Source: a virus
Direction: 5' to 3' (one strand)
Virus record (IMG/VR): IMGVR_UViG_3300027749_003742
Coordinates: 1-60,982 of that record
Length of the DNA: 60,982 nucleotides
Shown: positions 55,320-60,907 of the stretch, one piece after another
Numbering within the stretch: position 1 is the first letter of the stretch
Layout of the letters: each line of letters begins with the position of its first letter
Notes under the pieces: model-generated
Seen by the model: only the letters and a program-made list of their open reading frames with translations
What the model was told of the DNA's origin: nothing
The model's database searches: none
Translations under genes and position numbers: made by a program

Positions 55320-55449
55320 AGTCAGGTGGCGGAATGGTAGACGCTACATAGATAGTCAACTACAACAATAATAAAAATGGGTTGCTCCATATAATAAGAA
55401 TTGCTCTGTCGCAGAGGTTGATATACAGGTTCGAGTCCTGTCCTGACTA
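55320..55449 (+). tRNA. Atypical tRNA-like gene with insertion, 130 nt
   Basis: It shares the acceptor AGTCAGG/CCTGACT and the T-arm with the gene at 55072, and the D region TGGCGGAATGGTAGACGC is Leu-like. The interior has about 40 extra nt, including hairpins CTCTG/CAGAG and ATGG/CCAT, and a helix GTCAAC/GTTGAT before the T-arm. No ordinary anticodon arm can be drawn. It may contain a small intron or be a non-translating tRNA mimic. Confidence 0.5.
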
Positions 55450-55452
55450 CAA

Positions 55453-55590
55453 AGGTTGATTGGGGAATGGTGATACCTATGACACGAGAGTGTGTGTCGG
55501 TCGGTATCATCGGAGTTTGCAGGTACACACCGAAGTAACGCCAATCGTAAAAGAGGATGTCCACTGAACCATCTTCCTCTTTCCTAACTT
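55453..55590 (+). ncRNA. Putative structured spacer RNA upstream of tRNA-Tyr
   Basis: Pairs GATTGG/CCAATC enclose TGATACC/GGTATCA. A further hairpin AAGAGGA/TCCTCTT follows before tRNA-Tyr. No ORF longer than a few codons was seen. Confidence 0.35.
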
Positions 55591-55670
55591 GGGAGTGTTG
55601 AGCAACGGTTGCTTAGCTGACTGTAAATCAGTGGTCTACGACATTGGGGGTTCGAATCCCTCCACTCCCA
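55591..55670 (+). tRNA. tRNA-Tyr: tRNA-Tyr(GUA)
   Basis: The acceptor is GGGAGTG/CACTCCC, the anticodon stem GCTGA/TCAGT with loop CTGTAAA, the variable arm long as expected for Tyr, and the T-loop TTCGAAT. Confidence 0.95.
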
Positions 55671-55673
55671 CTA

Positions 55674-55886
55674 ACTTTTAAACTAATAGTCTTCGAAAAT
55701 AGTAATTTTATTAAAACAGATAACATTGATGGTCAATGGTTATCTCCCATTCCTTCTGAGAGAGAATGGCAAGAACAAAAATTGGTTGAGATATTTGGGC
55801 ATTACCCAAATGCAAGTCCAAGATGGCAATACTTAAATGCGTTAATTTTAAGTGCTTTGGAACATATTGAGCAGAATAAAGAATAA
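55674..55886 (+). pseudogene. ORF fragment without a clear start
   Basis: The frame is open from inside tRNA-Tyr to 55886, but the only ATG lies within the tRNA. The coding-looking part reads D-N-I-D-G-Q-W-L-S-P-I-P-S-E-R-E-W and F-G-H-Y-P-N-A-S-P-R-W-Q-Y-L-N-A-L. This is probably the end of a gene whose start was lost when the tRNA moved in. Confidence 0.5.
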
Positions 55887-55922
55887 GAAGTGTTAGAGAC
55901 CACGCATTTTAAGATTTACAAC

Positions 55923-55929
55923 TATTTAT
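55923..55929 (+). promoter_or_regulatory. TATTTAT box
   Basis: The box lies 19 nt before the start at 55949. Confidence 0.5.
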
Positions 55930-55948
55930 TTTAATATAGAATAATAGT

Positions 55949-57343
55949 ATGAATTTTAAACAAATATTAATTGCTGAGTCCGAGAAGAAACGTATCAGGG
56001 AAATGTATGGAATATTAACAGAACAATATTTCAAAGCTCCTAATGGTGGTACGGGTCAAGTAGTTAATAAATATCCTGCGGGTTATTATTCGTTAAGTGG
56101 TACGGATAAATCAGGTACCGCATATGACAACACAACCAATTTACAAAAAATTATCGATAACGCCAAAGAGTTTTTAACGGCTAATAAAGGTTATATCCCA
56201 AGAATTGTTATTAATGCGGGTGAATCTATTAACCCTAATTACGATACTGAAGGTGGTACGGGAGTTAAAAGTTCAGGATGGTTGTCTCAAAAAAGAAAAG
56301 ACAAAATTGAGGTATATATTAAACAACAATTAAAAGATTTAGTCGATAAAAAACTTATCTCAAAGTATCCCGAGGTTATTTTATATTTTGATGAGGCGAA
56401 AACATTAACAATACCATCAGGTGGGTGGGACGATTATCGAACATGGAAAAAATCTACCGACCAAGAAAAAAAGGTAAACCCTAAAAACGCCGAATATATT
56501 AAGTTAAAAACTGGCTACGATACCGACCAATTTACTAAAATAAATTTTAAAATTGTTCCTGATTTTGGGGATAATCAATGTTCATTTAATGTTAAAATTG
56601 GGGTACACTATGATGATTTAAGTATTGGTCATAGATGTAACACTGCAAGGTTTGAAATCTTGGCAAACGGTGTACAATTAACGACAGGTGGTGGAACAAC
56701 ATGTGGGTCAGGATTACGATATGCCGATATGAATAATGGTGGTGGTAGTTTAGATTGTAAATCAGGCGATATTGGTGGACAAAGAATGAATTATTTCCAA
56801 TTAAATAATAAGTCCGTGGTTGATAAAATTATAGCAGCGTCTCCCGATAAAAACACTATAAAAATAACTATGAGATGTACGTCAACAGGATTTAACGACC
56901 CTACTGGTAGATGTCATCAAGATGTTCCACATGTTACGGTTCACAATACTGATGGTAAAGTAACTGTTGACACATACCCTAGAATAAACGATGACGCCCT
57001 AATAACTATTGATAAATGTGGTAATAAAATTTCAGGTGGAGGGGGAGTACCAACAAAAAGTAAAGACGCAGCATCGGGAACGACAACGACACCTAATACC
57101 CCAACGACAACAACTACAGGTCAGAAAATAAATTTTGCCGCACCTGCAACAGGAACATTAACTTCAGACCAAGCAATCCTTAACAAACTAAGTAGTGGTG
57201 AGGTTAAGAAAAATACCGATAATACTTATTCAGTTTTGAAAACGTTTGCGTACAACGGTATTACTTATAAAGTCGGAGATACTATTGTAAAAATATTACC
57301 AAAGGGGAGTACTGTGACAACGACAACGACAACAATTAAATAA
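55949..57343 (+). CDS. Leader-tagged Cys-containing virion-like protein, 464 aa
   Basis: The first residues, MNFKQILIAESEKKRIREMY followed by G-I-L-T-E-Q, combine the I-x-E-S-E-K-K-R-I class with a second L-T-E site. An OmpA-like stretch follows (G-W-L-S-Q-K-R-K-D-K-I-E-V-Y-I). The middle is beta-rich with several Cys and G-G-G loops. The C-terminus has Thr-rich linkers (T-T-T-T-P-N-T-P-T-T-T-T-T) around a small domain with Y-N-G-I-T-Y-K-V-G-D-T. A peptidoglycan- or surface-binding virion protein is plausible. Confidence 0.7.
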   Translation: MNFKQILIAESEKKRIREMYGILTEQYFKAPNGGTGQVVNKYPAGYYSLSGTDKSGTAYDNTTNLQKIIDNAKEFLTANKGYIPRIVINAGESINPNYDTEGGTGVKSSGWLSQKRKDKIEVYIKQQLKDLVDKKLISKYPEVILYFDEAKTLTIPSGGWDDYRTWKKSTDQEKKVNPKNAEYIKLKTGYDTDQFTKINFKIVPDFGDNQCSFNVKIGVHYDDLSIGHRCNTARFEILANGVQLTTGGGTTCGSGLRYADMNNGGGSLDCKSGDIGGQRMNYFQLNNKSVVDKIIAASPDKNTIKITMRCTSTGFNDPTGRCHQDVPHVTVHNTDGKVTVDTYPRINDDALITIDKCGNKISGGGGVPTKSKDAASGTTTTPNTPTTTTTGQKINFAAPATGTLTSDQAILNKLSSGEVKKNTDNTYSVLKTFAYNGITYKVGDTIVKILPKGSTVTTTTTTIK

Positions 57344-57364
57344 AAAATGGGGTTACCCCCACTT

Positions 57365-57760
57365 CTATTCAACCTTACCGTAGTAATTGTATGAGGTTTT
57401 ATCATCCTCAACAATAACCGTAATTGTTGTATTATCAACACATGGTGATGTAAAATAAGTAACTACGTATGATTTTTTAGTACTTTCTTCTACTGAGTAA
57501 AAAGAATTAACACCAGGGTTAGCGTTTTTCTTACCCAATAAAGTATAAACCATATCACCATTTTTATGTTTAATAACCAAAGAATCTTGGTAGATTAAAA
57601 TTGTTGGTGATACTACCAATATAGAATCAGACCAAGTAGAAGTACTGTCAGTTATTGAATGACCAACCTCTAACGATTTGATATTTACTTTATAGATGTC
57701 TTGAGACAAGCAAAAGATTGTTGTTAAAGACAATAACGATGTGACGATTAATTTTTTCAT
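57365..57760 (-). CDS. Exported protein, 131 aa
   Basis: MKKLIVTSLLSLTTIFCLSQ is a Sec signal peptide; a Cys at 17 also makes a lipoprotein possible. The mature region is beta-rich and Ser/Thr-rich. The host-type promoter and size match the exported protein at 17319. Confidence 0.7.
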   Translation of the reverse strand: MKKLIVTSLLSLTTIFCLSQDIYKVNIKSLEVGHSITDSTSTWSDSILVVSPTILIYQDSLVIKHKNGDMVYTLLGKKNANPGVNSFYSVEESTKKSYVVTYFTSPCVDNTTITVIVEDDKTSYNYYGKVE

Positions 57761-57778
57761 ATCTTTTTATTTATACCA

Positions 57779-57786
57779 CAAAGATA
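57779..57786 (-). promoter_or_regulatory. Host-type promoter element TATCTTTG
   Basis: The element lies 18 nt before the reverse-strand start at 57760. Confidence 0.6.
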
Positions 57787-57854
57787 GAATAAAGTTCCGA
57801 TAAAAAAAAATTTTTATCAAAAAACTTGACACTTTCCAAAAGTGACATATATTT

Positions 57855-58002
57855 AATTAAAAACAGACAATACTGCAAATGAAAAATTTAAATACAATAC
57901 TATTAGGCGGGACTGAGGCGGATACGACTCGGACGGAGATGGTATGATATTTAGTATAATAAAACTTAATTGAACCCATCTCCAAAAAAGATGGGTTTTT
58001 TT
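57855..58002 (+). ncRNA. Small promoter-to-terminator unit, possibly a regulatory RNA
   Basis: TTGACA (57826) and TATATTTAA (57847) precede about 120 nt that end in the terminator AACCCATC/GATGGGTT plus T7 (57973-58002). A 22-codon ORF begins at 57880 (MKNLNTILLGGTEADT), but the G-rich core also folds. It could be a microprotein, a leader or a small RNA. Confidence 0.4.
57973..58002 (+). terminator. Rho-independent terminator
   Basis: The stem AACCCATC/GATGGGTT is followed by T7. Confidence 0.95.
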
Positions 58003-58036
58003 ATGTCTATTATTTTGTAATAACAATTATTTGTAG

Positions 58037-58044
58037 TAGATTTG
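58037..58044 (+). promoter_or_regulatory. Host-type promoter element TAGATTTG
   Basis: The element lies directly before the BoxA-like motif at 58048. Confidence 0.5.
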
Positions 58045-58047
58045 TAA

Positions 58048-58065
58048 TGTTCTTTGACATATTGG
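58048..58065 (+). promoter_or_regulatory. BoxA-like antitermination motif
   Basis: TGTTCTTTGACATATTGG matches the BoxA consensus TGYTCTTTRACA. It lies between the promoter at 58037 and tRNA-Asp, the position it has in rRNA leaders. Confidence 0.6.
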
Positions 58066-58081
58066 TTTGAAAAAAAAATAC

Positions 58082-58154
58082 GGCTCCATGGTTGAATGGC
58101 TACAATACCACCCTGTCACGGTGCGTGGTACGGGTTCGAATCCCGTTGGGGCCG
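58082..58154 (+). tRNA. tRNA-Asp: tRNA-Asp(GUC)
   Basis: The acceptor is GGCTCCA/TGGGGCC with discriminator G, the anticodon loop CTGTCAC, and the T-arm ACGGG/CCCGT. Confidence 0.92.
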
Positions 58155-58184
58155 CTTATTAACAAAATGGTTGTATTTATGAGG

Positions 58185-58322
58185 ATGAAAAAAATTAGTT
58201 TATTCCTGATTGTGTTGTTCACATTAATATCAGGATGTCAGTCAGACCCTAAATTCCGTAATTCGGAATTCACTAGGAAACCTGCACAGTATAATTCAAA
58301 TTACTCCTCGAAATACAGATAA
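58185..58322 (+). CDS. Small lipoprotein, 45 aa
   Basis: I chose the ATG at 58185; ATGs at 58179 and 58167 are alternatives. The signal MKKISLFLIVLFTLISGCQS has lipobox I-S-G-C. The mature peptide is about 28 residues, basic and Tyr/Ser-rich. TATTTAT (58174-58180) lies 4 nt before this start. Confidence 0.65.
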   Translation: MKKISLFLIVLFTLISGCQSDPKFRNSEFTRKPAQYNSNYSSKYR

Positions 58323-58330
58323 GGCATATC

Positions 58331-58407
58331 GCAGGTTATGGAAGTGGTCTATCCGTCAGGTCTCATAAGCCAGAAATCGGGGGTTCGAATCCCTCACCTG
58401 CTACCAA
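58331..58407 (+). tRNA. tRNA-fMet: tRNA-Met(CAU), initiator-like
   Basis: The acceptor CGCAGGT/ACCTGCT has an unpaired first position, as in initiators. The anticodon loop is CTCATAA, the T-arm GGGGG/CCCTC, and CCA is encoded. The anticodon stem has GGT opposite GCC rather than three perfect G-C pairs. Confidence 0.8.
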
Positions 58408-58410
58408 ATG

Positions 58411-58489
58411 GGGGTGCATGTACCAAGGCTTTGGCGATGTCGATTTGCAATCAACGTGAGGTGGGTTCGATTCCCATCATCTCCACCAA
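58411..58489 (+). tRNA. tRNA-Ala: tRNA-Ala(UGC)
   Basis: The acceptor GGGGGTG/CATCTCC carries the Ala identity pair G3-U70. The anticodon stem GTCGA/TCAAC has loop TTTGCAA, the T-arm is GTGGG/CCCAT, and CCA is encoded. The D-arm is unusual. Confidence 0.85.
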
Positions 58490-58509
58490 ATAAACAAGTA
58501 AAATGAAGA

Positions 58510-58662
58510 ATGATGAAAGAAGTTTTATCGGGAACTTTCAAGTCGTCTAAAAAAGAATTTATTAAGGTAAATCAAGAAGATAATCTGATTGAAAGTTTGA
58601 AAAAAACGCTGAAAAGAACAAAGTACAGGTTCAGAGTGAGGAGCGGGTCTCACAAAAAGTAA
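58510..58662 (+). CDS. Small basic protein, 50 aa
   Basis: After MMKEVLSGTFKSSKKEF the protein reads I-K-V-N-Q-E-D-N-L-I-E-S-L-K-K-T-L-K-R-T-K and ends in R-S-G-S-H-K-K. A strand followed by a basic helix is the plan of ribosomal protein bS21, which other phages encode. The similarity is short and only suggestive. Confidence 0.45.
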   Translation: MMKEVLSGTFKSSKKEFIKVNQEDNLIESLKKTLKRTKYRFRVRSGSHKK

Positions 58663-58744
58663 ATGGTGTCTTGGTCCGCTCTGAATGGTGACATTTAACG
58701 ACAAGGTCTCGGTGGACAGAACGCGTCTGATTCCACCCAAATTT
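58663..58744 (+). other. Non-coding spacer with hairpins
   Basis: GAGCGG (inside the ORF end) can pair with CCGCTC (58676-58681). GGTGG/CCACC (58712-58737) encloses CAGA/TCTG. No gene was seen. Confidence 0.35.
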
Positions 58745-58820
58745 GCGGGTATCGTATAATGGATTATTACTTTAGACTTCCAATCTAAAGATGTGAGTTC
58801 GATTCTCACTACCCGCTCCA
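58745..58820 (+). tRNA. tRNA-Gly: tRNA-Gly(UCC)
   Basis: The acceptor is GCGGGTA/TACCCGC, the anticodon stem TTAGA/TCTAA with loop CTTCCAA, the T-arm GTGAG/CTCAC, and CCA is encoded. Confidence 0.95.
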
Positions 58821-58869
58821 AATAAAAATAATTTCTCCAAAAAGGTTTGGTGGATTCAGAAAAGTTTAG

Positions 58870-58877
58870 TACTTTTG
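58870..58877 (+). promoter_or_regulatory. Host-type promoter element TACTTTTG
   Basis: The element is followed by the leader hairpin GGGGGACA/TGTCCCCC (58891-58928) and a partial BoxA-like AGTTCATTGAAAAG at 58944. Confidence 0.6.
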
Positions 58878-58964
58878 TAATGTGAGAATGGGGGACACGG
58901 TCGGTGAGAAGTTGGTGACCTGTCCCCCGACAAAAGAGTTAAAAGTTCATTGAAAAGAATATCT

Positions 58965-59053
58965 GTGGTGGGTAAAAAACGGTAAACTCGTAAAGTGCAT
59001 TTACTTGTTGATATGAAATGGTGAAACGAGGGTCCATATCAACTACACACCAT
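58965..59053 (+). ncRNA. Putative three-way-junction RNA
   Basis: TGGTGGGTA pairs with TACACACCA except for one mismatch, closing the RNA. Inside are GTAAA/TTTAC with a 5-nt loop and a perfect 9-bp GTTGATATG/CATATCAAC. No tRNA arms can be assigned. It follows a strong promoter and leader. Confidence 0.45.
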
Positions 59054-59062
59054 AAAAATATT

Positions 59063-59238
59063 GAGAGAGTGGCGGAAAATAAAGACGCTTAAGCCGTCGC
59101 ACAATATCGGGGATTTTGGTTTAACAACCAAATATACGTGATGTAACCCGAGGCTGAGGTCATTCGAGTTAGGTTTTTACCTAATTCCAACCTGTAAAAA
59201 GGTGGTAGACAATGTGGGTGAAACCCCCACCTCTTTCG
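59063..59238 (+). tRNA. tRNA-Leu-like gene with large insertion
   Basis: The acceptor GAGAGAG/CTCTTTC and T-stem GTGGG/CCCAC (loop TGAAACC) frame 176 nt. The 5' part TGGCGGAA...AGACGC is Leu-like. Candidate anticodon loops are CTTAAGC on GACG/CGTC (anticodon UAA), or TTAACA on TTTGGT/ACCAAA. The rest, about 90 nt, could be an intron or unrelated spacer. Confidence 0.4.
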
Positions 59239-59400
59239 CCTTATTGATAATGGTTTTCCCCATTCAACGGATGTCGACAATCCAGAATGGAATCGGAATT
59301 CATCACCCCCTGAAAAGGACAGTGCCGAGGCCTCGTAAAACTACGATTAAGCACTTAAGATTGGAGCGAGACGGGTACTCCATCATTATCATAATATTAT
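59239..59400 (+). other. Non-coding stretch
   Basis: No ORF or tRNA was recognised. Short inverted repeats are present (for example GAGGCCTC near 59328), but nothing was supportable as a gene. Confidence 0.3.
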
Positions 59401-59472
59401 GTTGCCATCGTCTAACGGTTAGGACCTATGGTTTTCATCCATAAAATCGGAGTTCGATTCTCCGTGGCAATA
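59401..59472 (+). tRNA. tRNA-Glu: tRNA-Glu(UUC)
   Basis: The acceptor is GTTGCCA/TGGCAAT, the anticodon stem TATGG/CCATA with loop TTTTCAT, and the T-arm CGGAG/CTCCG. Confidence 0.95.
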
Positions 59473-59747
59473 CAAACGAGTAAGAGATATTCGTAGGGTT
59501 TTTAAGTATCCCTCAAAACTTGACGGAGTTGGTACCATTACGTTACAGGGTACTCGTTGGGAATAAGGAAGGAAGGTTCTCCTCTCCCCCAAGTAAGAAC
59601 TGACTTTTAAGTGATAGGACACGTTGGGTTTTCAAATAGAGAAACTATAAATATCCACTCACCACAATCTCAGGTGGGGTCCCAACCAAGGGCAATGCGG
59701 GTTCATACCTGCGGAGCAAGGTGACGGTCAGGAAAGACTGACAAAGT
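59473..59747 (+). other. Non-coding stretch with tRNA-like and hairpin elements
   Basis: ACGAGTA/TACTCGT (about 59476 and 59551) could be an acceptor stem, with GGGTT-TTTAAGT-ATCCC inside as an anticodon-like arm, but no T-arm fits. Further hairpins are GCGGGT/ACCTGC (59697-59712) and GTCAG/CTGAC (59726-59741). CAACCAAG at 59682 can also pair with the 3' acceptor of the next tRNA-like gene. Confidence 0.3.
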
Positions 59748-59828
59748 AACCAAGTAATACGTAATGGCAAAACGGTTATGTCACCCTTTATGGTTGTATC
59801 GTTGTAGGTTCGAGTCCTATCTTGGTTG
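59748..59828 (+). tRNA. Atypical tRNA-like gene, isotype undetermined
   Basis: The acceptor AACCAAG/CTTGGTT and T-arm GTAGG-TTCGAGT-CCTAT are good. A D-arm GTAA/TTAT with GG in the loop is likely. Only a 3-bp stem ACC/GGT can be drawn for the anticodon arm. A TGT triplet nearby hints at Thr, an isotype otherwise missing from the array. Confidence 0.5.
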
Positions 59829-60045
59829 CTCGTTTCGGTTAGTTTACCGAATAGTATGTCCAATACGATGTGAAACGGGTTTAACTCCGTATGGAAACGT
59901 ACATAAGCGTATAGGGAGAACGCTTGGGTAAGTCAACCCGACCTCGTGAGGACGAACTGACTATTCCTAACCTGTAGTGGGGACAACCATAATACCTGTA
60001 AGCTGGATAAATAAGGGTATTTTTAACTTTTAAATAAATTGTAAA
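59829..60045 (+). other. Non-coding stretch with hairpins and a terminator
   Basis: Hairpins CGTTTC/GAAACG, TTCGGT/ACCGAA, AAGCG/CGCTT and AGTCA/TGACT are visible, followed by the terminator at 59991. No gene was recognised. Confidence 0.35.
59991..60024 (+). terminator. Rho-independent terminator
   Basis: AATACC/GGTATT is followed by T3-4. Confidence 0.6.
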
Positions 60046-60192
60046 ATGGAAGAATGGAATCGTAATGAATGGCAAGGAAAAAGAAAAGACCAAGTCATGT
60101 ATACAAGAACAGTTTCGATTATTGGCGTGATATCAATTATTGTGATTTTATTGATATTTGGAATTTGTCAACTTTGTGGTATAAAGTTATAA
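60046..60192 (+). CDS. Small membrane protein, 48 aa
   Basis: The protein starts M-E-E-W-N-R-N-E-W-Q-G-K-R-K-D-Q and has one transmembrane helix (I-I-G-V-I-S-I-I-V-I-L-L-I-F-G-I). It ends with C-Q-L-C. It lies alone between a terminator and tRNA-Leu. Function is unknown. Confidence 0.6.
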   Translation: MEEWNRNEWQGKRKDQVMYTRTVSIIGVISIIVILLIFGICQLCGIKL

Positions 60193-60196
60193 TCAC

Positions 60197-60279
60197 GCTC
60201 GGGTGTTGAAATTGGTAAACAAGACGGTCTTAAACACCGTTGGGAAAATCCCTTGAGGGTTCAAGTCCCTCCCCGAGTA
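60197..60279 (+). tRNA. tRNA-Leu: tRNA-Leu(UAA)
   Basis: This is a normal class II tRNA: acceptor GCTCGGG/CCCGAGT, anticodon stem ACGGT/ACCGT with loop CTTAAAC, variable arm GGGA/TCCC, and T-arm GAGGG/CCCTC. Confidence 0.95.
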
Positions 60280-60469
60280 CTAAAATAAAACGACAGAAGT
60301 CCGACTTGCACGGATGAAAGGAACTTTGACTTCATGGGAGTTGCTACCCAACCGAAGAGAAATAAATGACTCAAGGTACTCTGTTTAGGACCCTGCTCTA
60401 CGTGGCCACGTAACAGGTGATGGGGAACAAACCATCAGTAAAATCCGTAAAAACGTTTTATTTTTTTAT
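60280..60469 (+). other. Non-coding spacer with hairpins
   Basis: GAAGTC/GACTTC, the palindrome TACGTGGCCACGTA (near 60398), CCTG/CAGG and TGATGG/CCATCA are visible. No gene was recognised. Confidence 0.35.
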
Positions 60470-60541
60470 TGGGAGTTCAGTTAATGGTTAGGCTATGAAT
60501 CTTATACATTCATAAAATGAGTTCGATTCTCATACTCCCAA
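60470..60541 (+). tRNA. tRNA-Ile: tRNA-Ile(UAU)
   Basis: The acceptor is TGGGAGT/ACTCCCA, the anticodon stem TGAAT/ATTCA with loop CTTATAC, and the T-arm ATGAG/CTCAT. The UAU anticodon reads AUA, a codon favoured in AT-rich genomes. Confidence 0.9.
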
Positions 60542-60654
60542 CTATAAGTTCTTTGGAAATGGTGTACTTAGAATATTTTTTTATCTGTGTCTACCTTTTT
60601 TTCCACTGCCGCTTCAAATTTACACAGCACTAACACGCATAGCATATACAACTT

Positions 60655-60664
60655 GTTATGCACA
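60655..60664 (+). repeat. Left inverted repeat of a cassette-like unit
   Basis: GTTATGCACA is the exact reverse complement of TGTGCATAAC at 60908-60917, on the far side of the last gene. Confidence 0.6.
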
Positions 60665-60676
60665 GTACGGAAAATT

Positions 60677-60904
60677 ATGACACCAAAAGAAAAAGCGTTA
60701 GAATTAATCGAAAAATTCAAAATTAATGATTATGATTGGATAGCACAAGGGAATCTCTATTGTATTAAGCAACATGCTTTAGTTACAGTTGACGAAATTT
60801 TGAATACGATATTCAATGAAGATTTTTCTGGTCATCTTCTTGATGAAATCGGAGCGTCAGATTATTGGAATGAAGTAAAAAGTGAAATCGAAGCACTAAA
60901 GTAG
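60677..60904 (+). CDS. Small unknown protein in an integron-cassette-like setting, 75 aa
   Basis: I chose the ATG at 60677 because the longer frame would run through the left repeat. The protein reads T-P-K-E-K-A-L-E-L-I-E-K-F-K, then D-W-I-A-Q-G-N-L-Y-C-I-K and an acidic C-terminus. It is tightly bounded by the inverted repeats, as gene cassettes are. It is not recognised. Confidence 0.65.
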   Translation: MTPKEKALELIEKFKINDYDWIAQGNLYCIKQHALVTVDEILNTIFNEDFSGHLLDEIGASDYWNEVKSEIEALK

Positions 60905-60907
60905 TAT

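Noticed and set aside
59063-59238. Group I intron in tRNA-Leu
   Set aside because: The insertion is far shorter than any known group I intron and no P7/P3 core could be found.
59748-59828. Ochre-suppressor tRNA (anticodon UUA)
   Set aside because: That loop needs two mismatches in a five-pair stem, and most genes here use TAA as their stop, so suppression would be harmful.
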